Counted from the first letter of the stretch, positions 34,384-45,052 are shown. The stretch is 64,000 nt of DNA from Lacihabitans sp. CS3-21 (GCF_024343675.1 NZ_RJUD01000098.1:103823-167822), one strand, 5' to 3'. Made by a program: numbers and translations. Notes: a model not told the origin generated them from the letters alone.

Positions 34384-35679
34384 CTATAAATTATTTAATT
34401 CTGCTACTAAATAGGTGCTTCCACCCACAAATATAATATCTTTTGGTTCTGCAATTGTTTTTACCTGCTCTAAGGCATCATTGACATCAGAATAAACTTT
34501 TGATGTCAAGCCATATTTAGCAGCCTCAGTTTGCAATTCTAGAGGTTTTAGGGCTCTAAAAGAGTCAAATGTTGTAAAATGGTATTCTGCATCCTTAGGA
34601 AACAAACTCAAAACTTTTTCAAGATCTTTGTCTTTAACGAATCCCAATATAAAGTGGATTTTCGTTTTTTTGAATTCTAATAGTTTTCTAATTGTAATCC
34701 TTAAAGCATGTTCATTGTGACCGGTATCACAAATTATCAATGGATTTTCATTTAAAATTTGCCATCTTCCTTTTAACTGAGTGTTTTTCACTACATTTTT
34801 TAGACCTTCAGAAATATTAGTAAAAGAGATATTTAATCCTAATTTAATTAGTAATTTACTTGTCTCTATAACTCCAAGAATATTTTGCTTTTGGTACTCT
34901 CCTACTAAGCCTGAAGTAATTTTATATTTTTCTTGCGTTTCGGAATCTAAAATTTCTAATTCTAAAGAAAGCAAAGTACTTTTCTCGGACGTTATTTGAA
35001 GCTTTTCATCAGCTAAATATAGTTGAGCATTCTTGGAAAGGGCTTCATCTCGGAATACGGGAAAGGTTTCATGATGATATTCTGAAATAACTACTGGTTT
35101 TTGGTCTTTTACAATACCTGCTTTTTCAAATGCTATTTTAGGTAAAGTATCCCCTAAAATATCCATGTGGTCATATCCTATATTAGTAATAAGAGATAAA
35201 AATATATTGCTAATTATGTTAGTAGAGTCATATCTACCTCCTAATCCAACCTCAACCACAGCTATATCTACTTTTTCAATACTAAAAAGTTTGAATGCCA
35301 GTGCTACTGAGAGTTCAAAAAATGAGGGATTAATTTTTTTTATTAATTCTAAGTGATTCTCAACGAAGTCAACTATAAAGCTTTCGTCGGCCATTTTGCC
35401 GTTAATTCTGAATCGCTCTCTGTAGTCCTTAAGATGCGGTGAGGTGTATAATCCAACCTTGTATCCACTTTCTATCAATATAGAGGCCAAAAAATGTGAA
35501 CTGCTACCCTTGCCATTCGTTCCAGCAATGTGAATACTTTTGAAATCGTTTTGAGGATTTCCTAAGGCTTCTAGTAAACTTATTATATTGGTCAGTTTAG
35601 GCTTTAAAGCTTTTTTTCCAATTTTTTGAAATACTGGCAGTTGCGAATATAAGTAATCAATAGTTTCTGAATACGTCAT
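34384..35679 (-). CDS. folC: Folylpolyglutamate/dihydrofolate synthase
   Basis: This 431-residue Mur-ligase family enzyme has ATP loop GTNGKGSSSHFLASI (about 53-67), YTSPHLKDYRERFRING, and EVGLGGRYDSTN. It adds glutamate to folates and dihydropteroate. It follows the TonB-like gene by 6 bases. Confidence 0.93.
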   Translation of the reverse strand: MTYSETIDYLYSQLPVFQKIGKKALKPKLTNIISLLEALGNPQNDFKSIHIAGTNGKGSSSHFLASILIESGYKVGLYTSPHLKDYRERFRINGKMADESFIVDFVENHLELIKKINPSFFELSVALAFKLFSIEKVDIAVVEVGLGGRYDSTNIISNIFLSLITNIGYDHMDILGDTLPKIAFEKAGIVKDQKPVVISEYHHETFPVFRDEALSKNAQLYLADEKLQITSEKSTLLSLELEILDSETQEKYKITSGLVGEYQKQNILGVIETSKLLIKLGLNISFTNISEGLKNVVKNTQLKGRWQILNENPLIICDTGHNEHALRITIRKLLEFKKTKIHFILGFVKDKDLEKVLSLFPKDAEYHFTTFDSFRALKPLELQTEAAKYGLTSKVYSDVNDALEQVKTIAEPKDIIFVGGSTYLVAELNNL

Positions 35680-35685
35680 GGTATG

Positions 35686-36651
35686 TTATGCACCTCTCGT
35701 AATATTAATGGTAATAGTACCATTAGAGTTTCCGTTTGGATTGCCCTCCGGAATCAGGTTTGCTTTAAGTTTTTTCTTTATCTGATCTTTGTAATAGTTT
35801 GTAATAGAAGGGCTTAAAGAACTCTCTAATACAGAAATTGCAATCACTTCACCTGTTTCGTCAATTACGACTTTAAACCGTATTCTACCTGTTTCGCTCG
35901 AATTGTCTTTTGGAATATTCAGAGGACCTTTATTTTTCCACCCAGAAATACTCACCGAAGCTCCGCTGCTACCTCCTCCTTTTCCCGGGTTACCATATAA
36001 ACTTTTACCATCCAAAGTGCCTCTAGGATCACCTTTATCGCCTACTTCACCTGGTTTTCCATCTCCATTGTTATTGCCTCCAACGCCAGATTTTGTACCA
36101 ACTGTTCCATTTGAGCCGCTTGTACCCGATGTTGGTTTTTTGAATAGCGAACCATTATCAACAGTTCTTTGCGGCTGAGGTGGCGTTGGATTTGCCGCAG
36201 GTTTAGTTGTTGTTTTTGTTGAATTATCTAAAGATGGTTTTGCACTTGGCTTTGCGGTTTCTGAAGGTTTTTTCACTGTTACTTTGGAGTCTTCTTCAGC
36301 CGTTAGAATTTTTGAAGGTGCAGATACGGCCTTTACGGGCGGTGTCACAGGTTTTGGTTCAACAGCTTTTGTAGGTTTGGGTTTACTGATTACCTTATTC
36401 TCTTCGGGCTTAACATCGTAATTATTTTTGGATGGATTCGCTTTGTTGGTAGTTTGAATGTCTCCAGAACCAACCAAATCTACGCCGTAGTTGAGGTCAA
36501 CTCCCATAGCAATTGGCTCAGCAACTGGCTCATAGGCTATTTTTATTAAATAAAGTGAAAGTAAAATAAACGAATAAAGTACTACACTAATGCCAGCAGC
36601 TTTTGCCTGGTATTTATCCTTGTCAATATCTTGTAATGTTTCCACAATCAA
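35686..36651 (-). CDS. TonB-like energy transducer / periplasm-spanning protein
   Basis: This 321-residue protein has a short cytoplasmic N-terminus, one membrane anchor (about 20-40), a long Pro/Lys/Ser-rich linker (60-150), a Gly/Asn-rich spacer (160-225), and a C-terminal domain RIRFKVVIDETGEVIAISVL, similar to TonB or TolA C-domains. Such proteins span the periplasm to energise outer-membrane transport or contact envelope proteins. No exbB/exbD is adjacent. It is downstream of an HU/SPOR protein and a beta-barrel, so the operon may form an envelope complex. Confidence 0.7.
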   Translation of the reverse strand: MIVETLQDIDKDKYQAKAAGISVVLYSFILLSLYLIKIAYEPVAEPIAMGVDLNYGVDLVGSGDIQTTNKANPSKNNYDVKPEENKVISKPKPTKAVEPKPVTPPVKAVSAPSKILTAEEDSKVTVKKPSETAKPSAKPSLDNSTKTTTKPAANPTPPQPQRTVDNGSLFKKPTSGTSGSNGTVGTKSGVGGNNNGDGKPGEVGDKGDPRGTLDGKSLYGNPGKGGGSSGASVSISGWKNKGPLNIPKDNSSETGRIRFKVVIDETGEVIAISVLESSLSPSITNYYKDQIKKKLKANLIPEGNPNGNSNGTITINITRGA

Positions 36652-36657
36652 ATAGAT

Positions 36658-37623
36658 TTAATTATTCTCATAAACGGCTTTTTCACCTGTTAATTGTTCT
36701 ATTTTTCGAACGAATTCGATGGCTTGTTCTTCTGAGTTGGCCATAACAAACAGTTTATATCTGTCACCAGATTTTCTCACCCTAGCTGGAATTCCATTTT
36801 CGGCCAAATAAGCAGCTAGATTATCCACATTTTCTTTCACCTTAAAAATACCAATTCCAACAATATGACTATTACTCGAACTATCTCTAGGACTTTGATT
36901 TTTTATAGATGCTTTACGCTCACTACTATTTTCAGAGTTTCGTTTTTCAACCTTATCTACTTGTAAATTTGAATCATTGAATACTTCACTTTGAAGTTCG
37001 GTCAGAGAGTCAATTTCTTCAACCATGTTCTTTTTCTCCGACTTATTTTTAAGTGGTTTTATAAATATGGTGTAAGCTAAAGTTGAGGTAATAAGAAATA
37101 CAGGAACTAAATACAGTAAAACCTTTAAGTAGCTTTTAGTTCTTGTGGGATTGGCCGAATCTTCATTTTCTAAAACCTCTACCGGCTTTGCAGAAATCGG
37201 TTTTATGGCCTTAATAAATACTTCTTCAGATTTAGTAGAATCTACCTTTTGGCTTTGCTTACTTTTTTCTTGGTAAAATTCAAGTTCGTGATTTTCATTT
37301 TTGAAAAAAAGACCTAAGTTTTCGATTTCAAATTTTTGATATAAAACAATATCAGATCTAAACTTATTCAAGAATTCGTTGTAATCAGTTTTTAAAAGTT
37401 CTTTGGGTAGATTTACTTTCAAAGAGATCAAACCTAGAAGTTTGTTATCTAAATCCCTATCAATAAGATGATTGAATGCTATTTTTTTTTCAGGAAGAAC
37501 AATTTCACCATCTTTATCGAAGAATGGCTTGGAATATTCAGTCAAAAAAGCACCAATGCCAGGCAAAACTACAAAGTCTTGTTCTAGCACGATATTTACT
37601 ATTTCTCGCTGAATATTGAACAT
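36658..37623 (-). CDS. HU-CCDC81-like and SPOR-domain membrane protein
   Basis: This 321-residue protein starts with two HU-like halves (about 1-120: VLPGIGAFLTEYSKPFF, then ENLGLFFKNENHELEF), a membrane helix (about 165-190, LLYLVPVFLITSTLAYTIFI), and a C-terminal SPOR domain (about 248-318, VRKSGDRYKLFVMA) that binds denuded peptidoglycan. CCDC81-HU plus SPOR proteins are Bacteroidota-specific and thought to connect nucleoid or cytoplasm with the division site. It lies 12 bases after the barrel gene. Confidence 0.8.
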   Translation of the reverse strand: MFNIQREIVNIVLEQDFVVLPGIGAFLTEYSKPFFDKDGEIVLPEKKIAFNHLIDRDLDNKLLGLISLKVNLPKELLKTDYNEFLNKFRSDIVLYQKFEIENLGLFFKNENHELEFYQEKSKQSQKVDSTKSEEVFIKAIKPISAKPVEVLENEDSANPTRTKSYLKVLLYLVPVFLITSTLAYTIFIKPLKNKSEKKNMVEEIDSLTELQSEVFNDSNLQVDKVEKRNSENSSERKASIKNQSPRDSSSNSHIVGIGIFKVKENVDNLAAYLAENGIPARVRKSGDRYKLFVMANSEEQAIEFVRKIEQLTGEKAVYENN

Positions 37624-37635
37624 TATTAGGAATTG

Positions 37636-39336
37636 TTATAAAGCTACGTTTATGCCAGCAACAAAGTTAAGCCCCAATTGCGGATAATTGTAATATCTCT
37701 GATAATTTTGACCTACAATATTATTCAATTTTACGAAAGCTGAAAACTGTTTGCTAAATAAATAGGTAAATTCAGCATTGACGTCTATGATATCTTTAAG
37801 TTTAACAGGTTGGCCAAGTTCTATATCTTTTGCATAAATGCCTGATATATAGTATAAATCTATAGAAGACACAATTTTATTGGTCAAGGTAAAAGTATTG
37901 CCCCAACGACTCGTAAAAGCTGGTCTGTGATAAGGTTTAGTAAACTTTACGGTTTCATAATAGTTGTAATCTAACTTCAGATTTGATTTCCAATTTTCAA
38001 AATTAGAATATCCAATTTCTGCAGACACATTTACAAAATCGGTAACGGCATCTTCATATTCAGCTTGAAATTTCGTGACATTAACAGGTTGTCCACTTGG
38101 TGAATCTGTGAGGCCATCATATTTATTGAAAAAATATAGGTTTTCATATTTTCCATAAGATATTTTGGTGTTAAAGCTTACACCAGTGTATAATTCACCT
38201 CTACTTCCAATATAGAAATCTTGATTTTTGTAGGTATTTTTCAAAACGGCTTGCTCTACCAAGAAAGGGTTCTCATTCAAAAACGAGTGCAATGTATTTC
38301 TGATAATATCTCCGTCAAAACCTATGAAAAAGTAAGTCAATGATGGTGTTTTGTATGAAATCGAGGCCGTTGGATACCCTTTCGTTACGTTTATTTTTTC
38401 TATTTGCTCAAACTCATTTACGGCTTTAAATCCAATTTTAGCTGAGATTCTACCAAAATCAAATCTGAATGCAGGTTCTACACGGTAAAGATTTCTTTTT
38501 CTTACTGGATTTATTTCATAACTATCCGAACGTTGTGTTAAATAAGCTTCCGCAGCCAATAAAGCAGTTATTTTATCTTCTTTTAGTGGAAAGTAAGCTT
38601 TAAATTGTGTTCCCCACTCTAATTCCGAAGCTTTGTAATAGTCTGATAGTGATTTTATTCCAGTTGTCAACGAATAGTCAACTTTCGGTTTTGGGTTCGT
38701 ATTTTCAAACGTAGCCGAAAAATTATAAAGGTTAATTCTTTGTTTAATATCTGGTTGGGTGTAGTCCCTATGAACCAAGGTATCGTATCCATAGAAATAA
38801 TAACCTCGATTTTCATAGCCCATTTCCATTTTTAGCTCATAATTGTTCTGATGGTATTTTCCATCCAAACCAATTTTACTGTTGGATATGGCAGAATTCT
38901 CGGCGGCTATTGGACCTCTTTTGGTAGAATTGTGAAATCCAGAAATTCCATAAACAAATTTCCTGTTTTGGTCTGAGTTGATATAAGTTTCTCCAAAGAT
39001 CCTTCCGAAGTTTCCTAAGCCAACTTTGAAGTAATTTTTGTAACCTACCACATCTTCATTATTGTTTTTCTTTGTGACAGGACTTACCACATTTGGAACA
39101 AACTTCGTTTCTTCAACAGCGGTTGGTTTTCTATCAAAAAATGCATAAGTCATTTTTTTCTCCTTCTTATCGGTGGTTACCGGAGGAATTTTATCAATTA
39201 TTCTATTAGCTTTCGGTAAAACCACTTCCCTATCCTTGGTTATATTTATTTCCTCATTGACTACTGTTTTTTGAGCAAATAAAGTACTACCTAACAAAGA
39301 GAAAAATATTATGGAACTTAAATTCTTTACTTTCAT
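37636..39336 (-). CDS. Outer-membrane beta-barrel protein
   Basis: This 566-residue protein has a signal peptide (MKVKNLSSIIFFSLLGSTLFAQ), then an approximately 70-residue periplasmic lead-in and alternating strands to the end (LGLNFVAGINVAL, hydrophobic final strand). It resembles the barrel part of TonB receptors without plug. Its ATG overlaps the TPR gene stop by one base (TAATG), suggesting that the two proteins are made together as partners. Confidence 0.75.
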   Translation of the reverse strand: MKVKNLSSIIFFSLLGSTLFAQKTVVNEEINITKDREVVLPKANRIIDKIPPVTTDKKEKKMTYAFFDRKPTAVEETKFVPNVVSPVTKKNNNEDVVGYKNYFKVGLGNFGRIFGETYINSDQNRKFVYGISGFHNSTKRGPIAAENSAISNSKIGLDGKYHQNNYELKMEMGYENRGYYFYGYDTLVHRDYTQPDIKQRINLYNFSATFENTNPKPKVDYSLTTGIKSLSDYYKASELEWGTQFKAYFPLKEDKITALLAAEAYLTQRSDSYEINPVRKRNLYRVEPAFRFDFGRISAKIGFKAVNEFEQIEKINVTKGYPTASISYKTPSLTYFFIGFDGDIIRNTLHSFLNENPFLVEQAVLKNTYKNQDFYIGSRGELYTGVSFNTKISYGKYENLYFFNKYDGLTDSPSGQPVNVTKFQAEYEDAVTDFVNVSAEIGYSNFENWKSNLKLDYNYYETVKFTKPYHRPAFTSRWGNTFTLTNKIVSSIDLYYISGIYAKDIELGQPVKLKDIIDVNAEFTYLFSKQFSAFVKLNNIVGQNYQRYYNYPQLGLNFVAGINVAL

Positions 39337-42329
39337 TATTTAATGGCTTTTAATTTTTGTTTGGCTGTCTCTATGGTCTCTTTGTTTTCAGAATTCTCAA
39401 TTATAGAATTCAAAGTAGCTTTGGCCATAAAACTGTCATCCTTGGCCAAGTAATTGTCGGCAATCAGTAAGAAGGCTCTTTCGTACCAATATACAAAGTC
39501 GGAGAAATCGTTGGCCAATTCTTGAAGAGATTTGATAGATGCGTCATATTGTTTTTGTTTATTAAGCATATCACCCAAGAAATACTTTGCTTCGGCTCCT
39601 GACACATCTTTTGCCAAAGCTATTACAGATTCAAACTCTGTTTTTGCCTGGGCGTTCTCTTTCTTCTGCATATGTGCCTTGGCTTTGTATAGCATCGCTC
39701 TGTTTTTGGCTCCAAGCACTGTATTTCCACCTTCTTGAATCACTTTGGTACTAAACTCGATTACTTTGTCGTAGTTTCCTTTAAAATAATACGATTTTAT
39801 TAAACCTTCATGAGCTAAAACAACCTCTCTTTGGTTTGAAGTAGATCCAGCTACTTGGAGGTAATTTTGGATGGCATCATCATAGTTTTGATTATCATAA
39901 TTGATAGAGCCAGATCTCATTGCCGACTTTGTCAGAAATTCAACTTGATTGCTTACAATGATTTCGTTATAATATTTAAGAGCTTCTTTTTTATTTCCCA
40001 ATAAATAGTAGGATTCGGCTAAAAGATAATTCGCTTCACTCGCTGAAGTACTTGTTGGATAGGCTTTTAAATAACTTTGAAAAGATTGAATCGCTTTATC
40101 GTATTTTTCCGCATAAAATAAATCTTTGGCAGAGTCAAATTGTAGATTTTGTACCGAATTTCCTCCTGGATTGCTTGTTTTGAACTGTTCTGCTATCTCA
40201 AAAAACTCCTCGCTCCTATTGGTTGCATTGAGTGACTCCCTGATTCCTAAAAGTGCCTCTTCCGCAAATTCGGTTTTACCAAATTTGTTGATAATCACTT
40301 TATAATCTGATATGGCTTTGTCATGATTTTGAATATTTGAAAAGGAAAGTGCCCTTTTTAGCAAAACTTGAGGAACCAACACACTGTTTGGCTTTTTTCT
40401 TAATAAATCTGTAAAAATAGACACCGCAGAAGCGTAATTACTCTTATCCATTTCCAAGACCGCATTTTGAAACAATGCATCGTCTATCAGTCTTGAAGAA
40501 CTATATGTTTTTGTGAATTTCTCAAAAACCTCTTTTGATTCAGAATCTCTTCCTAAAAATTTCAAAGTAAGGCCTTTTTGATACATGGCATAGTCCTTAT
40601 CTGTTTTATTGATTTGCAAAGCCGTATCATAACTTTTTAGAGCTTGAGCGTATTCTTTATTGGCTAAAAAACAATCTCCAAGTCTTACCAAGGCATCTTC
40701 GTAGTTTTGACTCAGTTGACTTTCATTTTTAGCCTTGGTTCTGAATTCTTCAAAATAGCCTTGTGCTTTCTTGTAGTCTTTCTGGTTGTAAAACAAATAT
40801 CCGAGACTATATAAGCTTTTGAGTCTTAATATATTATCAGAAGAATTGAGAAGTTCGCGATATAATTCTTCAGTACCTGGCTTTTCAAGTTGATAATTTG
40901 ACTCTGCTTTCCAAAACTTCGCCTGTAAAGCGAGTTTATTGTTAATCGGTTTTGTCAAAGATTTATTAAAATATCCAATGGCACTTTCAAATTTCTCTAC
41001 ATTAAAGTCTAGAACGCCTTGATTATATGTAAGCTTTTGATAGGCCTCGTCTATCTTAGGAGTTCTCCTTGCCAAACTTTCTATGTATGAAATAGCGGAT
41101 ACATAATTGCTGGTTTCAAACAATATTTCACTTAAAAGTTCATTTGTTTCGTCAATATACTTTCCAGTTGGGTAGGTTTTAATATAGGTTTGTAAATCTG
41201 CAGTTGCTTGTTGATTATTCCCCTTTTCTACCAACACTTTTATGTGGTTATAACTGGCCTCTTCTTGAATACTCTTATCAAAACTATTTTTCCTGGCTGC
41301 ATCAAAAGCTGCCATGGCTGAATTCAAATCACCACCTCTTAATGAGGCTATTCCTAAATAATAAGCTGATTGTTGACCAAGTTCGTTATTTGCAGCAGCC
41401 AGATTTTTAAACAAAAGAGCGGATTTTTCGTAATTTTCTACTTTATAAAGGCTGTAGGCATGTCTGAAAGTAACTTGATCAGATATTGTACCTCGTCTAA
41501 AAGCTTTGAATTTTTCATAATATGCAGCAGCTTTTTCAAAATTATTCTCAAAAAAATGTACCTCTGCTGTTAATAAGCACAACTCATCTATTTTTCTACC
41601 ATTCGGATTTGCTATGATTGGTTCTGTATAAGCCAATAATTCATCGTATTTCTTTTGACGATACAAAATTTGGGCAATCCAATTGGGTACTTCAGTTTTG
41701 TAAGGATTAACATTCTCGACTCTTTTTAAATCTATAATTGCTAAATCATAATTCTCATTTTGAAAGTTGATTACTGCAGAATAATAAGCCGCATTCAATG
41801 CATTTGGAGCTACGGTTCCTTTGACATAATCAAATTGCTTTAGTGCATTTTTAAAGTCTTTTAACTGATAATGAGCCAAAGCAAGCTGGTACCTTATTTC
41901 ATAGGTATCCAGATTGTCTTGGCGATTTTCAAGTGCTTTCTCGAAATATTTTATAGCACCTGCATAATCACCTTTGTTGAAAAAGCTTTTGGCTAAATCA
42001 TTGAATATAAGCTTAGCTTTGGGATGTTCGTGATTTTTTACGACAAATCTCTCCACTTCAATGTCTGCATCTTTGGCCTGAGAATACAAAGATGACAAAG
42101 CTGAATAATATTCTGCATTGGCAATATTGAATTTATTGGGATTGAGAGATTTTTCAGATAGCGATACATAAGTGTGTAATTCCTTCCTTGCTGCTGCATA
42201 TGCTTTTTTCTCAAACAACTCTATACCATTGTTATAATGGGCCTCTAACTGGGTGTAGCTTAAGGTATTTTGAGCTGAAATTTGATGAGCTATTAATCCA
42301 AAGAATATTATCAGGAATTTGATTTTCAT
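39336..42329 (-). CDS. Giant secreted TPR repeat protein
   Basis: This 997-residue protein has a signal peptide (MKIKFLIIFFGLIAHQISAQ) followed by about 25 tetratricopeptide repeats over nearly its full length (for example AGAIKYFEKALENR, QALKSYDTALQINK, AIQSFQSYLKAYP). It is likely a periplasmic scaffold for the downstream outer-membrane barrel. First gene of the six-gene operon; the divergent M61 peptidase gene starts 155 bases away. Confidence 0.85.
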   Translation of the reverse strand: MKIKFLIIFFGLIAHQISAQNTLSYTQLEAHYNNGIELFEKKAYAAARKELHTYVSLSEKSLNPNKFNIANAEYYSALSSLYSQAKDADIEVERFVVKNHEHPKAKLIFNDLAKSFFNKGDYAGAIKYFEKALENRQDNLDTYEIRYQLALAHYQLKDFKNALKQFDYVKGTVAPNALNAAYYSAVINFQNENYDLAIIDLKRVENVNPYKTEVPNWIAQILYRQKKYDELLAYTEPIIANPNGRKIDELCLLTAEVHFFENNFEKAAAYYEKFKAFRRGTISDQVTFRHAYSLYKVENYEKSALLFKNLAAANNELGQQSAYYLGIASLRGGDLNSAMAAFDAARKNSFDKSIQEEASYNHIKVLVEKGNNQQATADLQTYIKTYPTGKYIDETNELLSEILFETSNYVSAISYIESLARRTPKIDEAYQKLTYNQGVLDFNVEKFESAIGYFNKSLTKPINNKLALQAKFWKAESNYQLEKPGTEELYRELLNSSDNILRLKSLYSLGYLFYNQKDYKKAQGYFEEFRTKAKNESQLSQNYEDALVRLGDCFLANKEYAQALKSYDTALQINKTDKDYAMYQKGLTLKFLGRDSESKEVFEKFTKTYSSSRLIDDALFQNAVLEMDKSNYASAVSIFTDLLRKKPNSVLVPQVLLKRALSFSNIQNHDKAISDYKVIINKFGKTEFAEEALLGIRESLNATNRSEEFFEIAEQFKTSNPGGNSVQNLQFDSAKDLFYAEKYDKAIQSFQSYLKAYPTSTSASEANYLLAESYYLLGNKKEALKYYNEIIVSNQVEFLTKSAMRSGSINYDNQNYDDAIQNYLQVAGSTSNQREVVLAHEGLIKSYYFKGNYDKVIEFSTKVIQEGGNTVLGAKNRAMLYKAKAHMQKKENAQAKTEFESVIALAKDVSGAEAKYFLGDMLNKQKQYDASIKSLQELANDFSDFVYWYERAFLLIADNYLAKDDSFMAKATLNSIIENSENKETIETAKQKLKAIK

Positions 42330-42484
42330 AAGGGATTTTTCTAGTAAAATTTGTCAAATTTAGGAAATTGTTGGCTTTTTTTATTAAAAAGCTACTCCTA
42401 AATGTCTCAAAAACATTTTTTTGGAACAAAACGTCTAAAAAAATTAAAAATTGTAGATTTGTATAAAATCAAAATTTTTCATCA

Positions 42485-44299
42485 ATGAAAATCAAGAATC
42501 TCGCTTTTTTGCTCCTTTTATCCTTTTTTATCGGTGCAAATTCATTTGCCATTATAAAAAATCAACCTTTAAAAAAATATAGCATGACTTACGAACTGTC
42601 TATGCCCCAACCTCATACGCATTATTTTGAGGTTAAAATTGCTTTGGATTTGTCTGAAAAAAACAACGCTAAGGATTTTGTCGATTTTAAAATGGCCGCT
42701 TGGACTCCAGGGTCATATCTAATAAGAGAATATGCCAAAAACGTTGAGGGATTTGAGGCAAATTCATCAAAAAAGAATCTTAAATATCAAAAGACCTCCA
42801 AAAACACTTGGCGAGTATTTCTAGGAGATACAAAAAAGATAGAAGTTAAATATCGGGTTTATGCCAACGAATTGAGTGTAAGGAATGCTCATTTGGACGG
42901 TTCACATGGTTATGCCAATGGTGCGGCAGTATTTATGTTTGTTCCAGAACTGATGAAGGAAATGTCCATTTTGGAAGTTGTACCGCATAAATCATTTTTA
43001 AAAGTTTCAGTTGCTTTACCTCAAATTTCAAAAAATACTTTCGAAGTTCAGGACTTTGATACTTTGGTAGATAGCCCAATAGAAATTGGGAATCAGGACA
43101 TAATTGAGTTTGAGAGTATGGGTGTAAAACATACGATAGCCAATTATTCTTTGGAACCGCTCAACTACGATAAAAACCAAGTTGCGGCTGATTATAAAAA
43201 AGTTGTCGAAGCTGCTTCAACAGTGATTGGAGGTCCTCATCCTTGCAAAAATTACTTGTTCATTATACATCATTTGCCTGGAATTGGGGGTGGACTAGAA
43301 CATTTGAATTCAACTACTTGCCAGACCAGTCCAGAAGCTTATGAAAATAGAGATAAGTATATTGGTTTTTTAGGATTAATTGCTCATGAGTATTTTCATC
43401 TTTGGAATGTAAAAAGACTTAGGCCAGTCGCACTTGGGCCATTTGATTATGAAAACGAGAATTATACGAATATGCTTTGGGTGTCTGAAGGTTTTACTTC
43501 CTACTATCAGCACGATATTTTAAGAAGGGCAGGTTTGATAGACGAAAATAAAATGTTAAGCCAGGTGGCTTATGGAATTAATGCCATAGAGAGTACTTAT
43601 GGGAATAAAGTACAGTCTGTCGCAGAAGCGTCGTGGGATGCTTGGATAAAATACTACAGACCTAATGAAAATTCGAATAATTCAACGGTGTCTTACTACA
43701 CGAAAGGCGGTGTTATAGCCAATGTATTAAATATGCTTATCATAGGAGAAACCCATGCAGAAAAATCATTGGATGATGTATTACGGCTTCTTTATAAAGA
43801 AAAATATCTCGCTAAAAACGTCGGCTTTACAGATGATGAGTTTAAGAAAGCATGTGAAACAGTATCAGGCAAAGATTTGACCAAGTTTTTCGAAAACTGC
43901 ATTTATGGAACTGAAACCATAGATTATACGAAGTTTTTTGAATATGTTGACATTAACGCAAATTTTTTTAAAACGCAAAAAGATAAGCCTTGGCTGGGGT
44001 TGACAATGAGAAATAGCACAGTGACAAGAATAGAAAGGGAATCTGGAGCTTATAAAAATGGGATATATGTAAATGACGAAATAATTCGTGTTGATAAAAA
44101 AGCGTTTACTTCGTTGGATGACGCCCTTAAAAATAAGAAAGTTGGCGAGAATATAAACATAGAAGTACTAAGGAGTGGGAATATTTTTGAATATGATATT
44201 CCTTTAATAGAAAATCCAACACAAGGAATTAGGCTTGTTTACAATAAAACACAAGAAGAACAAGCCAAAAAGAATTACAAAAAATGGCTTCACCTTTAA
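42485..44299 (+). CDS. M61 family metallopeptidase (glycyl aminopeptidase-like) with PDZ domain
   Basis: This 604-residue protein has a signal peptide (about 1-22), an N-terminal beta-sandwich, the zinc site HEYFH (301-305) with the downstream Glu in WVSEGFTSYYQ, and a C-terminal PDZ domain (about 500-580, WLGLTMRNSTVTRIERESGA). Family members cleave N-terminal Gly or small residues. It is transcribed away from the TPR operon. Confidence 0.9.
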   Translation: MKIKNLAFLLLLSFFIGANSFAIIKNQPLKKYSMTYELSMPQPHTHYFEVKIALDLSEKNNAKDFVDFKMAAWTPGSYLIREYAKNVEGFEANSSKKNLKYQKTSKNTWRVFLGDTKKIEVKYRVYANELSVRNAHLDGSHGYANGAAVFMFVPELMKEMSILEVVPHKSFLKVSVALPQISKNTFEVQDFDTLVDSPIEIGNQDIIEFESMGVKHTIANYSLEPLNYDKNQVAADYKKVVEAASTVIGGPHPCKNYLFIIHHLPGIGGGLEHLNSTTCQTSPEAYENRDKYIGFLGLIAHEYFHLWNVKRLRPVALGPFDYENENYTNMLWVSEGFTSYYQHDILRRAGLIDENKMLSQVAYGINAIESTYGNKVQSVAEASWDAWIKYYRPNENSNNSTVSYYTKGGVIANVLNMLIIGETHAEKSLDDVLRLLYKEKYLAKNVGFTDDEFKKACETVSGKDLTKFFENCIYGTETIDYTKFFEYVDINANFFKTQKDKPWLGLTMRNSTVTRIERESGAYKNGIYVNDEIIRVDKKAFTSLDDALKNKKVGENINIEVLRSGNIFEYDIPLIENPTQGIRLVYNKTQEEQAKKNYKKWLHL

Positions 44300-44302
44300 A
44301 TT

Positions 44303-44338
44303 AAAATGGCCAGAATCAATTTCTGGCCATTTTTTTTA
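44303..44338. terminator. Bidirectional terminator between M61 peptidase and dapB
   Basis: AAAATGGCCAGAA and TTTCTGGCCATTTT form a long stem with T-runs on both sides, immediately past the dapB stop and 4 bases past the peptidase stop. Confidence 0.85.
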
Positions 44339-45052
44339 TAAACTCAATAAGTCGTTCATTCCGTAAACCCCTTCTTTGTCTTTGAGCCACTCGGCAGCTA
44401 CAACAGCCCCAAGTGCAAAGCCCAATCGGGTGTAAGCCACATGTTTTATTTCTAATTCGTCTATTTCAGAAATGTACTTTACAGTGTGCGTTCCAGGCAC
44501 TTTGCCTTCTCTTGATGACCAAATGGCCAGTTCTTCTTTAGCTGCAATTTGATTATTGACCCAAGATTTTTTAGCTGAATTATTGTTTATAATTCCTTCT
44601 GCTAGGGTTATAGCGGTTCCACTAGGGGCATCAAGTTTTTCTGTATGGTGAATTTCACTAGTGAATATTTCATACTGCTCATGCGGTGCCATAAGCTTTG
44701 CTAGGAGTTCATTTATTTTAAAAAACAAGTTTACTCCGATGCTGTAGTTGCTGGCATAAAAAAATGCAGCCTTGTTTTCAACACATAGTTGCTCTATTTC
44801 TTTTCTGGACTCTAACCAGCCTGTTGTACCACATACAGTTTTGAGACCTTTCGACATACAAAACTCTAAATTGGCGTATGCAGAATGCGGTGAACTAAAT
44901 TCTATGACCACATCGACACTGTCTTTATTAATAAGTTGTTTTTCTGCGGAATTGTTAAGATCAATTTTAAAAACTACTTCATGGCCTCTTTCCAAAGCCA
45001 CTTTTTCGATAGCTTTTCCCATTTTTCCATACCCCAAAAGTGCAATTCTCAT
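44336..45052 (-). CDS. dapB: 4-hydroxy-tetrahydrodipicolinate reductase
   Basis: This 238-residue protein has the dinucleotide motif ALLGYGKMGKAIE and the DapB signature EIHHTEKLDAPSGTAITLAE. It reduces the dihydrodipicolinate precursor for lysine and peptidoglycan. Last gene of the parA-parB-DUF5683-dapB unit; the start is 2 bases from the previous stop. Confidence 0.95.
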   Translation of the reverse strand: MRIALLGYGKMGKAIEKVALERGHEVVFKIDLNNSAEKQLINKDSVDVVIEFSSPHSAYANLEFCMSKGLKTVCGTTGWLESRKEIEQLCVENKAAFFYASNYSIGVNLFFKINELLAKLMAPHEQYEIFTSEIHHTEKLDAPSGTAITLAEGIINNNSAKKSWVNNQIAAKEELAIWSSREGKVPGTHTVKYISEIDELEIKHVAYTRLGFALGAVVAAEWLKDKEGVYGMNDLLSL

